Shown: positions 37,911 to 47,058, counted from the first letter of the stretch. The stretch is 64,000 nucleotides of DNA from Betaproteobacteria bacterium Ga0077526 (GCA_001464765.1 LNDV01000008.1:1-64000), one strand, 5' to 3'. Notes: generated by a model not told the origin, from the letters alone. Made by a program: numbers and translations.

Positions 37911-38860
37911 CCGTTCCCCGCGAGAATTGCCATCACCGCCATGCGCACGGCAATGCCGAAGGTCACCTGATGAAGAATCACCGACTGGGGACCGTCCGCC
38001 ACGGCGGAGTCGATCTCCACGCCCCGGTTCATCGGGCCGGGATGCATCACCAGGGCCCCCGGCTTTGCCTTGGCGAGCCGTTCCGGCGTCAGGCCGTAAC
38101 TGCGGAAGTATTCGTTTGCGGACGGGAGCAAGGCGCCGTTCATCCTCTCGTTCTGCAGTCTCAGCATCATGACGACATCGACGCCGTCCAGGCCGCGATC
38201 CATGTCGTGGAACACGCGCACTCCGAGCTTCTCGATATCCCGGGGGATGAGCGTTCGCGGACCGATGACCCTGACCTCCGGAACGCCCAGCGTCGTGAGC
38301 GCGTGAATCTCGGAGCGAGCGACCCGCGAGTGCAGGACATCGCCCACTACCGCCACGGTAAGGCGCGTGAAGTCTTCCTTGTAGTGGCGGATCGTGTACA
38401 CATCCAGCAAGCCCTGAGTGGGATGCGCATGGCGTCCGTCCCCGGCATTGATGACGTGGATCTCGGGGCCCATGTGCCTCGCAATCAGATGCGGCGCGCC
38501 GCTCGACGCATGGCGCACCACGAACATGTCGGCGTTCATCGCCGCCAGATTGGCAACGGTGTCCAGCAGGGTCTCGCCCTTGGTCTGGGACGAAGTCGCC
38601 ACGTTGAGATTGATGACATCGGCGGAAAGGCGCTTCGCCGCGATCTCGAATGTGGTCCGTGTGCGGGTCGAAGGCTCGAAGAACAGATTGAACACCGACT
38701 TGCCGCGAAGCAGGGGTACCTTCTTCACGTCCCGCTCGGTCACGGAGACGAACGAACGGGCCGTGTCCAGTATCTGCAGGAGAATGTCCTTCGGGAGACC
38801 ATCGATCGTCAGGAGATGGGACAACTCTCCCTTCGGGCCCAGCTGCGGGTTACGCTGCAC
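37907..38860 (-). CDS. pyrB: Aspartate carbamoyltransferase, catalytic chain
   Basis: A 317-residue ATCase with the carbamoyl-phosphate loop [12 protein letters not shown] (61-72), HPTQGLLD and HPGPMNRG. It makes N-carbamoyl-aspartate, the committed step of pyrimidine synthesis. The start is GTG and overlaps the end of pyrR by 11 bp. No pyrI regulatory chain is adjacent; the downstream PyrC' probably takes the structural role. Confidence 0.95.
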   Translation of the reverse strand: MQRNPQLGPKGELSHLLTIDGLPKDILLQILDTARSFVSVTERDVKKVPLLRGKSVFNLFFEPSTRTRTTFEIAAKRLSADVINLNVATSSQTKGETLLDTVANLAAMNADMFVVRHASSGAPHLIARHMGPEIHVINAGDGRHAHPTQGLLDVYTIRHYKEDFTRLTVAVVGDVLHSRVARSEIHALTTLGVPEVRVIGPRTLIPRDIEKLGVRVFHDMDRGLDGVDVVMMLRLQNERMNGALLPSANEYFRSYGLTPERLAKAKPGALVMHPGPMNRGVEIDSAVADGPQSVILHQVTFGIAVRMAVMAILAGNG

Positions 38861-39362
38861 CGCCTACATCCTCCTCCATGGCCAACTCGAGACTGCCGCT
38901 GTCCGTGCGCCGCAGCAGCAACATGGCATGCTCGTTCGGCACGGTCAGGAAGCCCCCTACGAAATCCGGGCAGATCGGCAACTGGCGACCGCCACGGTCC
39001 ACGAGCGCCGCAAGCCGCACCCGTCCCGGCCTGCCGTAGTCGAACAGCATGTTGAGCGCCGCGCGCACGGTGCGCCCGGTGTACAGAACATCGTCGACGA
39101 GCACGATGTCCCGGCCGTTCACATCGAATGGCAGGGCCGAAGGCCGGACATCCGGCTTCAGGCCGCGCCGTGCAAAGTCATCCCGGTAGAAGGCGATATC
39201 GATGGTGCCCATGGGCACGGTCGACCCCAGGAGGCCGTGGAGGCGCTGGGCAACCCATACCCCGCCGGTATGGATGCCCACCAGCCCGGTTTCGGGACCC
39301 ACTTCGGCCCGCATGCGCGACGCCAGGTCGGCCAAAAGCCCTTCTGCCTCAGGCAGACGCAT
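38850..39362 (-). CDS. pyrR: PyrR-family phosphoribosyltransferase
   Basis: A 170-residue PRT-fold protein with the PRPP motif [13 protein letters not shown] (86-98) and IDIAFYRDD. PyrR has uracil phosphoribosyltransferase activity, and in some bacteria it controls pyr mRNA. It lies in the algH-ruvX-pyrR-pyrB order. The start overlaps the ruvX end by 14 bp. I see no attenuator upstream of it, as the preceding genes are overlapped, so RNA-binding control of this operon is not evident. Confidence 0.9.
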   Translation of the reverse strand: MRLPEAEGLLADLASRMRAEVGPETGLVGIHTGGVWVAQRLHGLLGSTVPMGTIDIAFYRDDFARRGLKPDVRPSALPFDVNGRDIVLVDDVLYTGRTVRAALNMLFDYGRPGRVRLAALVDRGGRQLPICPDFVGGFLTVPNEHAMLLLRRTDSGSLELAMEEDVGGAA

Positions 39363-39774
39363 GATGCTCGTCCAGGTAGGCCTGCAAAATGACCTGCGCG
39401 GCGACGCTGTCCAGATAGCGCTTCTGCCGACGCCCCTTGATGCCGCTCTCGGCGAGCGCCAGCCCTGCCGAAAAGGAACTCAACGTCTCGTCCACGTACT
39501 CGACCGGCAGTCCGAACCGATCTCCGAGCAGGGCACCCCACCCGCGAATGGTATCCGCGAGCGCGTGGGGAGCACCATCCTCCCGGTGCGGGACGCCGAC
39601 GACCAGACGCCCGGGCTGCCATTCCGCCACGAGCTTGGCGATGGCATTCAGACGGACGTTCTCGTCGGCCGTCACGATCGTATCGAGAGGATGGGACACA
39701 CCAACCTTGAGATCGCCGACCGCCACGCCGGTCCGCTTCTGCCCGTAGTCGAACGCCAGAACCGAGGGATTCAC
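39349..39774 (-). CDS. ruvX: RuvX/YqgF-family RNase H-like nuclease
   Basis: A 141-residue RNase H-fold protein with [16 protein letters not shown] at the N-terminus, [18 protein letters not shown] and a C-terminal [15 protein letters not shown]. Family members are implicated in 16S rRNA 5'-end maturation and were proposed as Holliday-junction resolvases. The GTG start overlaps the algH stop (GTGA). Confidence 0.9.
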   Translation of the reverse strand: MNPSVLAFDYGQKRTGVAVGDLKVGVSHPLDTIVTADENVRLNAIAKLVAEWQPGRLVVGVPHREDGAPHALADTIRGWGALLGDRFGLPVEYVDETLSSFSAGLALAESGIKGRRQKRYLDSVAAQVILQAYLDEHHASA

Positions 39775-40331
39775 GCGTGCCCGGCCTCATCGGACAGGAA
39801 GCGAGGGTCGACCCCCAGCAGGGCCATGGCCGCGGCGAGTCGTTCTTCCGGCGCCATACGGAAGATCAGGGCGGGCTGCGCACCCACGGTCAGCCACGCG
39901 TTCTGGCGGATCTCGTCCTCCAGCTGACCGGGCGCCCACCCCGCGTAGCCAAGGGTGACCAGCATCTCGGTCGGCCCAACGCCCTCTGCCACCGCCTGGA
40001 GGATGTCCCGTGACGTCGTCAGGGCGATGTCTTCCCGGACCGGAAGACTCGCCTGCCATTGCCCGACCGGCCGGTGCAGGACGAATCCGCGGTCCAGCTG
40101 CACCGGCCCGCCGAAATAGATGGGCTCGGCGTGCCTGGGCCCGCCGGTCACCGCAAGATCGACCTGGGCCAGAAGCTGGCCCAAGGTGAGATCGATAGGA
40201 CGGTTCACCACCACGCCTACCGCCCCCTGCTCGTTGTGCTCGCAGACATATGTCAGCGTGTTGGCAAAGTTCGGGTCCACCATGCTGGGCATGGCGATCA
40301 GGAAGTGGTGGGTGAGATCGATGGTCTGCAT
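39771..40331 (-). CDS. UPF0301/AlgH (YqgE) family protein
   Basis: A 186-residue protein with family blocks [28 protein letters not shown] and [16 protein letters not shown]. Its molecular function is not settled. It is the first gene of the algH-ruvX-pyrR-pyrB-pyrC' unit. A TACAAT on the minus strand (40357-40352), 20 bp upstream of the ATG, could be its -10 box, although no good -35 is visible. Confidence 0.9.
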   Translation of the reverse strand: MQTIDLTHHFLIAMPSMVDPNFANTLTYVCEHNEQGAVGVVVNRPIDLTLGQLLAQVDLAVTGGPRHAEPIYFGGPVQLDRGFVLHRPVGQWQASLPVREDIALTTSRDILQAVAEGVGPTEMLVTLGYAGWAPGQLEDEIRQNAWLTVGAQPALIFRMAPEERLAAAMALLGVDPRFLSDEAGHA

Positions 40332-40516
40332 GGATTTCCGGGGCGTTCGTTATTGTAGAGGACGCCCGACCGTCCGCGTTCCCCTGTGCGCAGCCCGGTT
40401 CGTGGACGCCAGTCGCTGCCGCCCCTTCGGGACGGCTGTGCTGCTAACATCCGCCCGAATCCTCCCCGGACGCGTCTTCGCGCCCGGAACATCCTCAGCA
40501 CACAAGGCGTCGGAAT

Positions 40517-41080
40517 CTGGCTACCGAGCAGGAAATCGCCAACTTTCTCGCTGGCGTCGAAAGACGGGCATACAAGCATGCCCTCTTCGCGGTCCGGGAC
40601 GAGCATCTGGCCCTCGACCTCGTGCAGGACTCCATGCTCAAGCTCACGGAGAAGTATTCCGGCAAGCCGGCGGAAGAGCTGCCGCTGTTGTTCCAGCGAA
40701 TCCTGCAGAATACGATTCGTGATCACTATCGGCGGCAGAAGGTACGCAGCCTGTGGGGCACGCTCCTTTCCTCCCTCTCCCGAGAGGACGAGGAAGATGA
40801 CGACCCTCTCGATCGCCTTCGGGTGGACGAGGGTCTCAATCGCGAGGGCGGGCCGGCCGAGCAGGTCGAGCGCGCTCAGATCGCGGCCGTGATCGGTCAG
40901 GCTCTCGATAAGCTGCCTGCACGTCAACGGGAGGCGTTTTTGCTTCGTTACTGGGAGGAACTGGATGTCGCAGAAACCGCTGCCGCAATGGGTTGCTCGG
41001 AGGGAAGCGTGAAGACGCACTGCTCCCGGGCAACGCATTCCATTGCGGCGTTCTTACGCAAGAGGGGAATCGAGCCGTGA
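40517..41080 (+). CDS. ECF-type RNA polymerase sigma factor with predicted CTG start
   Basis: A 187-residue sigma-70 family protein. Region 2 covers FLAGVERRAYKHALFAVRDE, DLVQDSMLKL and FQRILQNTIRDHYRRQKV, and region 4 covers LDKLPARQREAFLLRYWEEL to CSEGSVKTHCSRA. Coding sequence extends upstream of the first GTG (40622) as LATEQEIANFLAG, which aligns with the usual family N-terminus that begins Met-Ala. The stop that opens the frame is at 40445, and no ATG, GTG or TTG lies between it and 40622. A CTG at 40517 with AAGG 9 bases upstream is therefore the likely start. The stop overlaps the next gene (GTGA). Confidence 0.85.
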   Translation: MATEQEIANFLAGVERRAYKHALFAVRDEHLALDLVQDSMLKLTEKYSGKPAEELPLLFQRILQNTIRDHYRRQKVRSLWGTLLSSLSREDEEDDDPLDRLRVDEGLNREGGPAEQVERAQIAAVIGQALDKLPARQREAFLLRYWEELDVAETAAAMGCSEGSVKTHCSRATHSIAAFLRKRGIEP

Positions 41081-41460
41081 ACGAGAACGAGAAGAGCGTC
41101 CGCATCGCTCGCTATCTCGACGATACCCTGGCCGATCTGGACCCTGCGGTATTGCGCCGACTCGAAACCGCGAGAGCACGCGCGCTGGCAGCCATTCCGG
41201 AACGGGAGCCGGTTCCCTCCATGGCCTGGGCGGGAGGATCGTCGCGAAGCGGCGATCCGGGACGCCCCTGGTTCGGCACCGCAAGAATTCTCGCGCCGGC
41301 GGCCGCCTTCCTGATCATCATGCTCGCAGGCTACGTCTGGCAGGAACTCATGTTCCCGCCGGAAGAGGACGAGATCGAGCTTCTCGCCGACGAGCTCCCT
41401 CTTAACGCCTACCTCGACAAGGGTTTCCAGCAATGGATCTCCGCTTCGCTGGAGCGCTGA
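41077..41460 (+). CDS. DUF3619-type membrane protein
   Basis: A 127-residue protein with a cytosolic helical N-terminus (EKSVRIARYLDDTLADLD), one transmembrane segment (about residues 74-90, APAAAFLIIMLAGYVW) and a short acidic periplasmic tail. This N-in single-pass layout and its position directly after an ECF sigma gene suggest an anti-sigma role, but the family is uncharacterised. The GTG start overlaps the sigma stop, and its 3' end overlaps the next gene by 28 bp. Confidence 0.8.
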   Translation: MNENEKSVRIARYLDDTLADLDPAVLRRLETARARALAAIPEREPVPSMAWAGGSSRSGDPGRPWFGTARILAPAAAFLIIMLAGYVWQELMFPPEEDEIELLADELPLNAYLDKGFQQWISASLER

Positions 41461-41855
41461 TCCTGGCCGCGGCGCTGTTCGCGCCGCCGGCCATGGCGCA
41501 GACGGCGGGAAACGCACCGCTGTGGGCGCAGCTGACCCCTGCCCAGCAGGAGATCCTCAAGCCGTTCGAACAGAATTGGGACACGCTGGAACCGGAGCGG
41601 CGTGCCCGCTGGGTGGCGATCGCCCAGAAGTATCCTTCCCTGAATGCGGACAGCCAGGAGCGCATCCGGCTCCGGATGAAGGAGTGGGCCTCGCTCAGTC
41701 CGCAGCAGCGGGCCGAGATCAAGGAGTTGTTCAAGAGGATTCAGGGCCTTCCACCTGACCGGCGGCGCGAGGTGCTGGAGAAGTGGCGCGAGTACGACCA
41801 ATTCCCTCGCGAACTGAAGGACGCCCTGCGGGATGCCCATACCCGCAAGCCCTGA
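41433..41855 (+). CDS. Exported DUF3106-type protein
   Basis: A 140-residue protein with a signal peptide (1-22, ending PPAMA) and a helical, Trp- and Arg-rich mature part (PLWAQLTPAQQEILKPFEQN, LSPQQRAEIKELFKRIQGL). I recognise it as DUF3106, which usually follows the DUF3619 gene in betaproteobacteria. The repeated helical pattern resembles periplasmic stress sensors, although no homology is claimed. The overlaps on both sides indicate a tightly coupled operon. Confidence 0.8.
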   Translation: MDLRFAGALILAAALFAPPAMAQTAGNAPLWAQLTPAQQEILKPFEQNWDTLEPERRARWVAIAQKYPSLNADSQERIRLRMKEWASLSPQQRAEIKELFKRIQGLPPDRRREVLEKWREYDQFPRELKDALRDAHTRKP

Positions 41856-42306
41856 CCCAGTGCCTCAGCCGAATCAGGCGTTGGCAGCAACGCCAGCGGT
41901 GACTGCCCCTCTCTGGCCGCGCTTCGGTGCCCTCGTCTACGAGGGGGTCCTGCTGTTCGGCGTGGTATTCCTGGCCTCGTGGGTGTTCGTCGTCACAATC
42001 GGCGATGCCACGCACGGCACGCTTCGGCTCGTGCACAGCGCGTATCTGGCCACGGTCGTCGGGGTCTACTTTGTCTACTGCTGGCGCCGGACCGGGCAGA
42101 CGCTGCCGATGAAGACCTGGGGCCTGCGCCTGATCGCAACCGACGGCGCCATCATTCCCCTCTGGAAGGCAATCGCCCGCTACGTACTCGCGCTGCTCGG
42201 CTTGCTGGCTGCTGCGGCGGGCTTTCTGTGGGCATTCGTAGACCGGGACCGCCAGTTTCTGCACGATCGACTTCTGGGTACCCGGATCGTCCGGGCGCCG
42301 ATCTGA
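41833..42306 (+). CDS. RDD-family membrane protein
   Basis: A 157-residue protein with three to four hydrophobic segments and the RDD pattern: PRFGALVYEG in the first segment and RDRQFLHDRLLGTRIV at the C-terminus. The family is of uncertain function, with proposed roles in transport. It is the last gene of the ECF sigma operon and overlaps the DUF3106 gene by 23 bp. It converges on lptG with a 31-bp gap. Confidence 0.85.
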   Translation: MPIPASPDPVPQPNQALAATPAVTAPLWPRFGALVYEGVLLFGVVFLASWVFVVTIGDATHGTLRLVHSAYLATVVGVYFVYCWRRTGQTLPMKTWGLRLIATDGAIIPLWKAIARYVLALLGLLAAAAGFLWAFVDRDRQFLHDRLLGTRIVRAPI

Positions 42307-42337
42307 CCGAGCGTCTGCCGGCGGCATCCACCGGCGC

Positions 42338-43414
42338 TCAGCGCCTCTCAACGCGCCACAACATCGCCGTCCCGACGATGAAGAACAGCACCGTCGGGAA
42401 GGAGGCGCTGAACAACGGCGGCCAGGCGTTCAGCAGGCCGAGGTGACCGAACAGCCGGGAGACGAGATGGAATCCCAGGCCGAGCACGATTCCGAGGAAG
42501 ATCTTCCCGCTGATGCCGCCGTCCCGGATCCGGATATAGGCGAACGGCAGTGCCAGAATCATCATGACAATCACGGCAAGCGGATAGACGAGCTTCGAGT
42601 AGAACGCGATTTCGTGGCGTGACGTGGCCTGCCCGTTCTCCCTCAGGTGCCCGATGTAGGTGTACAGATCGCCTACCGACATCCTTTCCGGCACCACCAT
42701 GAGCACATTGAGAATCGCGGGATTCAGCACGGAATGCCAGTCGGTCTCCGCGATGCGGACCGACTCCGTGCGGTCCTGGTGAAACAGCGTACGGGTCACG
42801 TCGCGCAGGAGCCAGCGGTCGCTCCCCCGGTACTCGCCCGCCCGTGCCTCACTGATGGACTTGAGGCGGTGCTGGTCGTCGAACTCGTAGATCCGGACGC
42901 CGGTCAGCGCGGCATCGGTGCTCACCTGGGTCACGTTCACGAAACTGTTGAAGTCCTTGACCCACAGGCCTGACCGGAATTCCTGGGCGACCACGCCGGT
43001 ATTGGTGGCCTTCAGCAGGATGCGCTGTGCCGCGCTTTCCGAGAATGGCGCCACGAACTCGCCGACGAGAAAGGTAATGCCGGCGAACGCTATGCCCAGG
43101 GGCAGCACAGTGAAGATCATGGCCCGCGCCGAAACACCGGAAACCCGCATGACCGTGTACTCGGAGTGCGCCACCATCTGCGCCAGGGCGAACAGGGTTC
43201 CCAGCAAGGCGGCCACCGGGAAGAGTTCGTACATGTGCCCTGGAATCGACAGGGCCACCTTGAGCAGGGCGAGGGACAAACGGTACTTGCCTCTGCCAAC
43301 GTCGCCGAGTTCCTGGATGAAGTCGAAGAACGAGAACAGCATGAGCAGTGCGGCCGCCACCAGGAGCGTCGAGGACAGCACCTGCCGAGTGACATAGCGC
43401 CGCAGGGTCTTCAT
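42338..43414 (-). CDS. lptG: LPS export permease LptG
   Basis: A 358-residue inner-membrane protein with about three membrane segments at each end and a periplasmic beta-jellyroll in the middle, the LptF/LptG topology. Family features are SSTLLVAAALLMLFSFFDFIQEL and FYSKLVYPLAVIVMMILALPFA. With LptF and the LptB ATPase it extracts LPS from the inner membrane. The ATG at 43414 overlaps the lptF stop (ATGA). Confidence 0.92.
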   Translation of the reverse strand: MKTLRRYVTRQVLSSTLLVAAALLMLFSFFDFIQELGDVGRGKYRLSLALLKVALSIPGHMYELFPVAALLGTLFALAQMVAHSEYTVMRVSGVSARAMIFTVLPLGIAFAGITFLVGEFVAPFSESAAQRILLKATNTGVVAQEFRSGLWVKDFNSFVNVTQVSTDAALTGVRIYEFDDQHRLKSISEARAGEYRGSDRWLLRDVTRTLFHQDRTESVRIAETDWHSVLNPAILNVLMVVPERMSVGDLYTYIGHLRENGQATSRHEIAFYSKLVYPLAVIVMMILALPFAYIRIRDGGISGKIFLGIVLGLGFHLVSRLFGHLGLLNAWPPLFSASFPTVLFFIVGTAMLWRVERR

Positions 43415-44493
43415 CGGCGAAGCCTGGCCAGCAGCGGCGTGACGGAAAGCCGGCGCCAGAGCAGCCACCAGAGCAGAGCGCCCATGGCGGCGTGAACCAC
43501 CGTCCATCCCAGCCACGTCGGCATCCGGCCCTGAGCGACCCAGGACTGAACGATCGACAGCAGATTGCTATAGACCATGTACAGCAGCATCGCAAGAATC
43601 AGGTTCAGCGACCGCCCCGCCCTCGGATTCACGAAACTCATGGGAATCGCCAGCAGCGAGAGCAACAGGGCGCTGACCGGAATCCCGACACGCCAGGTAA
43701 GTTCCGCCTGGTTCTCAGGCGTCGGGTCGGCGAGGAGTTCCAGGGACGGGATCGAACTGCGGGACGCGATGTACTTGGTGGCCTCCTTTGTCTCGATTCG
43801 CACGGCATAGCGTTCGAACTCGGTCACCCGGAACTCCGCAGACCCGGGCTGGCCTTCATAGCGTCGACCGTTCAGGAGCACGAGGAACCGATCCCCGTTG
43901 GCGGCGGTCTCGGCGCGCCCTCTTGCGGCGACCATGACGCCAGCCTTCTCGTTCTGCCGGGAATGGACGAACACGTTCGCGACCATGGAGAGGTCGGCTG
44001 TCAGCTTCTCGACGAAGTAGACCCGATCGGCGTGCTTGGACTCCTTGAACACTCCCGGGGAGATCGCCGAGACGTCATCGCGGTTTTCGAGCTGGTGCCG
44101 GAACACTTCGGCCTTCCGGACGGACCAGGGCGAGAGCGCCAGCGACAGCAGTGCGATCGTCAGCACGAAGGGCAGCGCAAAGGTGAGCACCGGCCGGATC
44201 CAGGCCGTCAGGCTCCTGCCGGACGTGAACCAGACGACCATTTCGGAGTCCCGATAGCTGCGAGTGAGCGCCATCAGCACCGAAATGAACACCGTCAATG
44301 CGAGCAGAATGGGAAGATAGCGGAGGGCGGCGAGACCCAAGAGCACCAGAACGCCGTCCGGCGGTATCAAGCCCTGGGCAGCCCAACCGAGCATCCGGAT
44401 GAGTTGGGTCGTGACAGTGATCATCAGCAGAACGGCGAAGACGACCACGCCGGTGTTGGTGAACTCGCGCAGAAGAGCGCGCTGAAAAATCAC
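43411..44493 (-). CDS. lptF: LPS export permease LptF
   Basis: A 360-residue protein of the same topology as LptG. The N-terminus VIFQRALLREFTNTGVVVF is typical of LptF and fixes the GTG start at 44493. The second membrane half contains GIPVSALLLSLLAIPMSFVNPRAGRS. It is the partner of LptG in the LPS transport complex. It diverges from pepA; its start codon is 5 bp from the pepA -35 box, so the two promoters must be interleaved. Confidence 0.92.
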   Translation of the reverse strand: MIFQRALLREFTNTGVVVFAVLLMITVTTQLIRMLGWAAQGLIPPDGVLVLLGLAALRYLPILLALTVFISVLMALTRSYRDSEMVVWFTSGRSLTAWIRPVLTFALPFVLTIALLSLALSPWSVRKAEVFRHQLENRDDVSAISPGVFKESKHADRVYFVEKLTADLSMVANVFVHSRQNEKAGVMVAARGRAETAANGDRFLVLLNGRRYEGQPGSAEFRVTEFERYAVRIETKEATKYIASRSSIPSLELLADPTPENQAELTWRVGIPVSALLLSLLAIPMSFVNPRAGRSLNLILAMLLYMVYSNLLSIVQSWVAQGRMPTWLGWTVVHAAMGALLWWLLWRRLSVTPLLARLRR

Positions 44494-44497
44494 GGCT

Positions 44498-44527
44498 TTG
44501 ACTTTTCTCGGAGGCGGCGGGGATAAT
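44498..44527 (+). promoter_or_regulatory. Sigma-70 promoter of pepA
   Basis: TTGACT (44498-44503) and GATAAT (44522-44527) are separated by 18 bases. Transcription should begin near 44534, about 40 bases before the GTG start, which has AGGAG at 44566-44570. Confidence 0.7.
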
Positions 44528-44575
44528 TTTCGGATCGGGTCTGTGTCACCCGAATCAATCCTAACAGGAGAGCCT

Positions 44576-46063
44576 GTGGAATTCAGCCTCAAACATGCAT
44601 CCGCGGACAAGGTCCGCAGCGCCTGCGTCATCGTCGGCCTCTACGAGGGCGGCAAGTGGACCCCGTCGGGCGAAGCGGTCGACAAGGCTTCGGCAGGCTA
44701 CCTGGGCAATCTCCTGAAACGGGGTGACATCAAGACCAAAGCGGGCGCCTGCACGCTCGTGCATTCGGTCCCGGACGTCTCCGCGGCCCGGATCGTCGTG
44801 GTCGGTCTCGGCAAACCCGATGAGCTCAAGCTGAAGACGCTCCGGGAAGCCATTTCCGGCGCACTCAAGGCCGCCGCCGCGTCCGGCGCGGAAGAAGCCA
44901 CCCTCTTCAGTCTCGAATGGTCGGCTGCCGGCACCAGTGCGTCGGACCGCGCCATGCACTCGGTGCTGGTTGCATCAGACGGCGAGTACCGATTCGACCA
45001 CCTGAAGAGCAAGAAGAACGACCAAGACCGCAGGCTGAAGAAGCTTGTGATCGGTGCCGCCACGCGCCTCAGCGCCACCGAAGAGCGCGCCGTCACGCAG
45101 GCAGCCGCCCTCGGTTCAGGCATCTCGCTCGCCAAGGACCTCGGCAATCTGCCCAGCAACATCTGCACGCCCACCTACCTCGCGCAATGTGCCAGGGAGC
45201 TCGGCAAGCGCCACAAGTTCAAGGTCACGGTGCTGGAACGCAAGGAACTCGAGAAGCTCGGAATGGGGTCCTTCCTGTCTGTCACGAAGGGCTCGCAGGA
45301 GCCCCCGAAGTTCATCGTCATGGAGTACAGCGGCGCCCGGAAGAAGGAAAAGCCGGTCGTTCTGGTCGGCAAGGGCATCACCTTCGATACGGGAGGCATC
45401 TCGCTCAAGCCAGCCGCCGAGATGGACGAGATGAAGTACGACATGTCCGGTGCGGGCAGCGTCCTCGGCACGTTCGAGGCAGTCGCCGGCATGAAGCTGC
45501 CGATCAATGTGGTGGGTCTGGTTCCCGCCTGCGAGAACATGCCCAGCGGCACGGCGACGAAGCCGGGTGACATCGTCACTTCCATGTCTGGGCAGACCAT
45601 CGAAATCCTGAACACGGACGCAGAAGGCCGACTGATCCTCTGCGACGCGCTCACCTATGCCGAACGCTTCGACCCCGCCGCCGTGATCGACATCGCCACG
45701 CTGACAGGCGCCTGCGTGATCGCTCTCGGGCACGTGGCAACGGGCATGTACGCGAACCAGGACGACCTCTCCGCGGAACTCGAGTCGGCCGGTCATGCCA
45801 TCTGGGACCGCGTCTGGCGCATGCCGCTCTGGGACGACTATCAGGAGCAGATCAAGAGTCCGTTCGCCGACATGGCCAACATCGGCGGGCGACCCGCGGG
45901 CAGCGTGACGGCCGCATGCTTCCTCGCCCGATTCGCCGGCAAGTACCCATGGGCTCACCTGGACATCGCCGGTACCGCGTGGAAGTCCGGGCGGGACAAA
46001 GGGTCCACGGGCCGGCCCGTTCCCCTGCTTACGGCCTTCCTCATGCGGCGAACCGCCGGCTGA
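44576..46063 (+). CDS. pepA: Leucyl aminopeptidase (cytosol aminopeptidase)
   Basis: A 495-residue M17 metallopeptidase. Metal and catalytic residues lie in VGKGITFDTGGISLK and in the signature NTDAEGRL; the C-terminal ITGRPAGSVTAA-like region reads IGGRPAGSVTAACFLARF. It removes N-terminal residues, and E. coli PepA also binds DNA in Xer recombination. The GTG at 44576 is fixed by AGGAG 5 bases upstream and by the family start EFSLKHASADK. Longer frames run back through the promoter. Confidence 0.94.
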   Translation: MEFSLKHASADKVRSACVIVGLYEGGKWTPSGEAVDKASAGYLGNLLKRGDIKTKAGACTLVHSVPDVSAARIVVVGLGKPDELKLKTLREAISGALKAAAASGAEEATLFSLEWSAAGTSASDRAMHSVLVASDGEYRFDHLKSKKNDQDRRLKKLVIGAATRLSATEERAVTQAAALGSGISLAKDLGNLPSNICTPTYLAQCARELGKRHKFKVTVLERKELEKLGMGSFLSVTKGSQEPPKFIVMEYSGARKKEKPVVLVGKGITFDTGGISLKPAAEMDEMKYDMSGAGSVLGTFEAVAGMKLPINVVGLVPACENMPSGTATKPGDIVTSMSGQTIEILNTDAEGRLILCDALTYAERFDPAAVIDIATLTGACVIALGHVATGMYANQDDLSAELESAGHAIWDRVWRMPLWDDYQEQIKSPFADMANIGGRPAGSVTAACFLARFAGKYPWAHLDIAGTAWKSGRDKGSTGRPVPLLTAFLMRRTAG

Positions 46064-46082
46064 TCTGCCACACCCCGCCGTC

Positions 46083-46511
46083 GTGACCCAAATCGACTTC
46101 TATACCAAGGTCCCCGACAAGATCCACACCGCGTGCCGCGTCATCGCGAAGGCGATGGCCTCCGGCATGCGGATCATGGTTCTGACGCCGGATGCCGCCA
46201 CGACCGACGAAGTGGATCGGCTGCTGTGGACCCACCCGGCCACGGGCTTCATTCCGCACGTCCGGGCCCGTCACCGCCTCGCAGCCGTTACCCCGGTTCT
46301 GGTGGATCACGACCTCTCGGGCGTCGACCGCGACGAGCTTCTTCTCAATCTGCGGCTCGACACGCCGGAAGTCTTCAGCCGCTTTCAGCGACTGGTGGAG
46401 GTTGTTTCGGTCGACGATGGCGACACCGTCGCCGGCAGGGCTCGCTACAAGTTCTACCGAGAGCGCGGATACGGGATCCGGGTGCACGATCTCAGCCAGA
46501 GCCCCGGATGA
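46083..46511 (+). CDS. holC: DNA polymerase III chi subunit
   Basis: A 142-residue protein with the chi-subunit pattern TQIDFYTKVPDK, a DRLLWTHPATGFIPHV segment and DGDTVAGRARYKFYRERGY. Chi links the clamp loader to single-strand DNA-binding protein. The start is GTG, and the usual pepA-holC-valS order supports the call. Its stop overlaps the ATG of the next gene (ATGA). Confidence 0.9.
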   Translation: MTQIDFYTKVPDKIHTACRVIAKAMASGMRIMVLTPDAATTDEVDRLLWTHPATGFIPHVRARHRLAAVTPVLVDHDLSGVDRDELLLNLRLDTPEVFSRFQRLVEVVSVDDGDTVAGRARYKFYRERGYGIRVHDLSQSPG

Positions 46512-46966
46512 GCGAGGCCGACGACAGCGCCGCGGAAGCCCGAGCCGATCAGCTGATGCGCCGACACGCCCAGGGTGCCGCGAAGCCGCCTGTCGAGTCC
46601 GACGGAATCCCTACGCTCACCGATCTCGTCACACCCGGAACGGGCAGGCGCCCGTCGCCGCCCTCTGCCTCCGTGGACAGCGCGGAGGTCACGCCGGCCC
46701 AGGCTCAGGCGCTCGAGAACGAGGTCTATCAGCGACTCCAGTCCCGGCTGGACCGGGAGATCGGTGCCGTCCTCGAGCGTAAGGTCATGCCCGAACTGTC
46801 CGGCTCCCTCGATCACGCACTCGAACATCTGGCCGCCGAACTGAAAGGCAGCGTTCGCCAGATGGTTCGCGAAGCCATCGAGGAAACCCTGAGCCAGCGC
46901 GTAAGGAACCGTCAGTTGCCCCTGGAAGAGGCCGCGGGCGACGACGCCCCGCCCGACATCCGCTGA
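46508..46966 (+). CDS. Small helical protein between holC and valS
   Basis: A 152-residue protein of unknown function. The N-terminal half is low-complexity with a short conserved-looking GIPTLTDLVTPG, similar to what I recall of DUF2486 proteins found next to holC. The C-terminal half is strongly helical (ALENEVYQRLQSRLDREIGA, LKGSVRQMVREAIEETLSQR). It has no signal peptide or membrane segment. The ATG overlaps the holC stop, so it is co-translated; a role with the replisome is a guess from position. Confidence 0.65.
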   Translation: MSEADDSAAEARADQLMRRHAQGAAKPPVESDGIPTLTDLVTPGTGRRPSPPSASVDSAEVTPAQAQALENEVYQRLQSRLDREIGAVLERKVMPELSGSLDHALEHLAAELKGSVRQMVREAIEETLSQRVRNRQLPLEEAAGDDAPPDIR

Positions 46967-47023
46967 TCGGACGTCCTCTCGGGTTTCGCCTCCCTGAAGG
47001 GGACTGCGGCCAGTCTTTTCCGC

Positions 47024-47029
47024 GATAAT
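47024..47029 (+). promoter_or_regulatory. Putative -10 box of valS
   Basis: GATAAT followed by CCGGGG lies 29 bases before the valS ATG, in the same sequence context as the TATAAT boxes before waaC and uppP. The -35 is weak. Confidence 0.45.
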
Positions 47030-47058
47030 CCGGGGTTGCGTCACTTCCTCCCGTCCCC

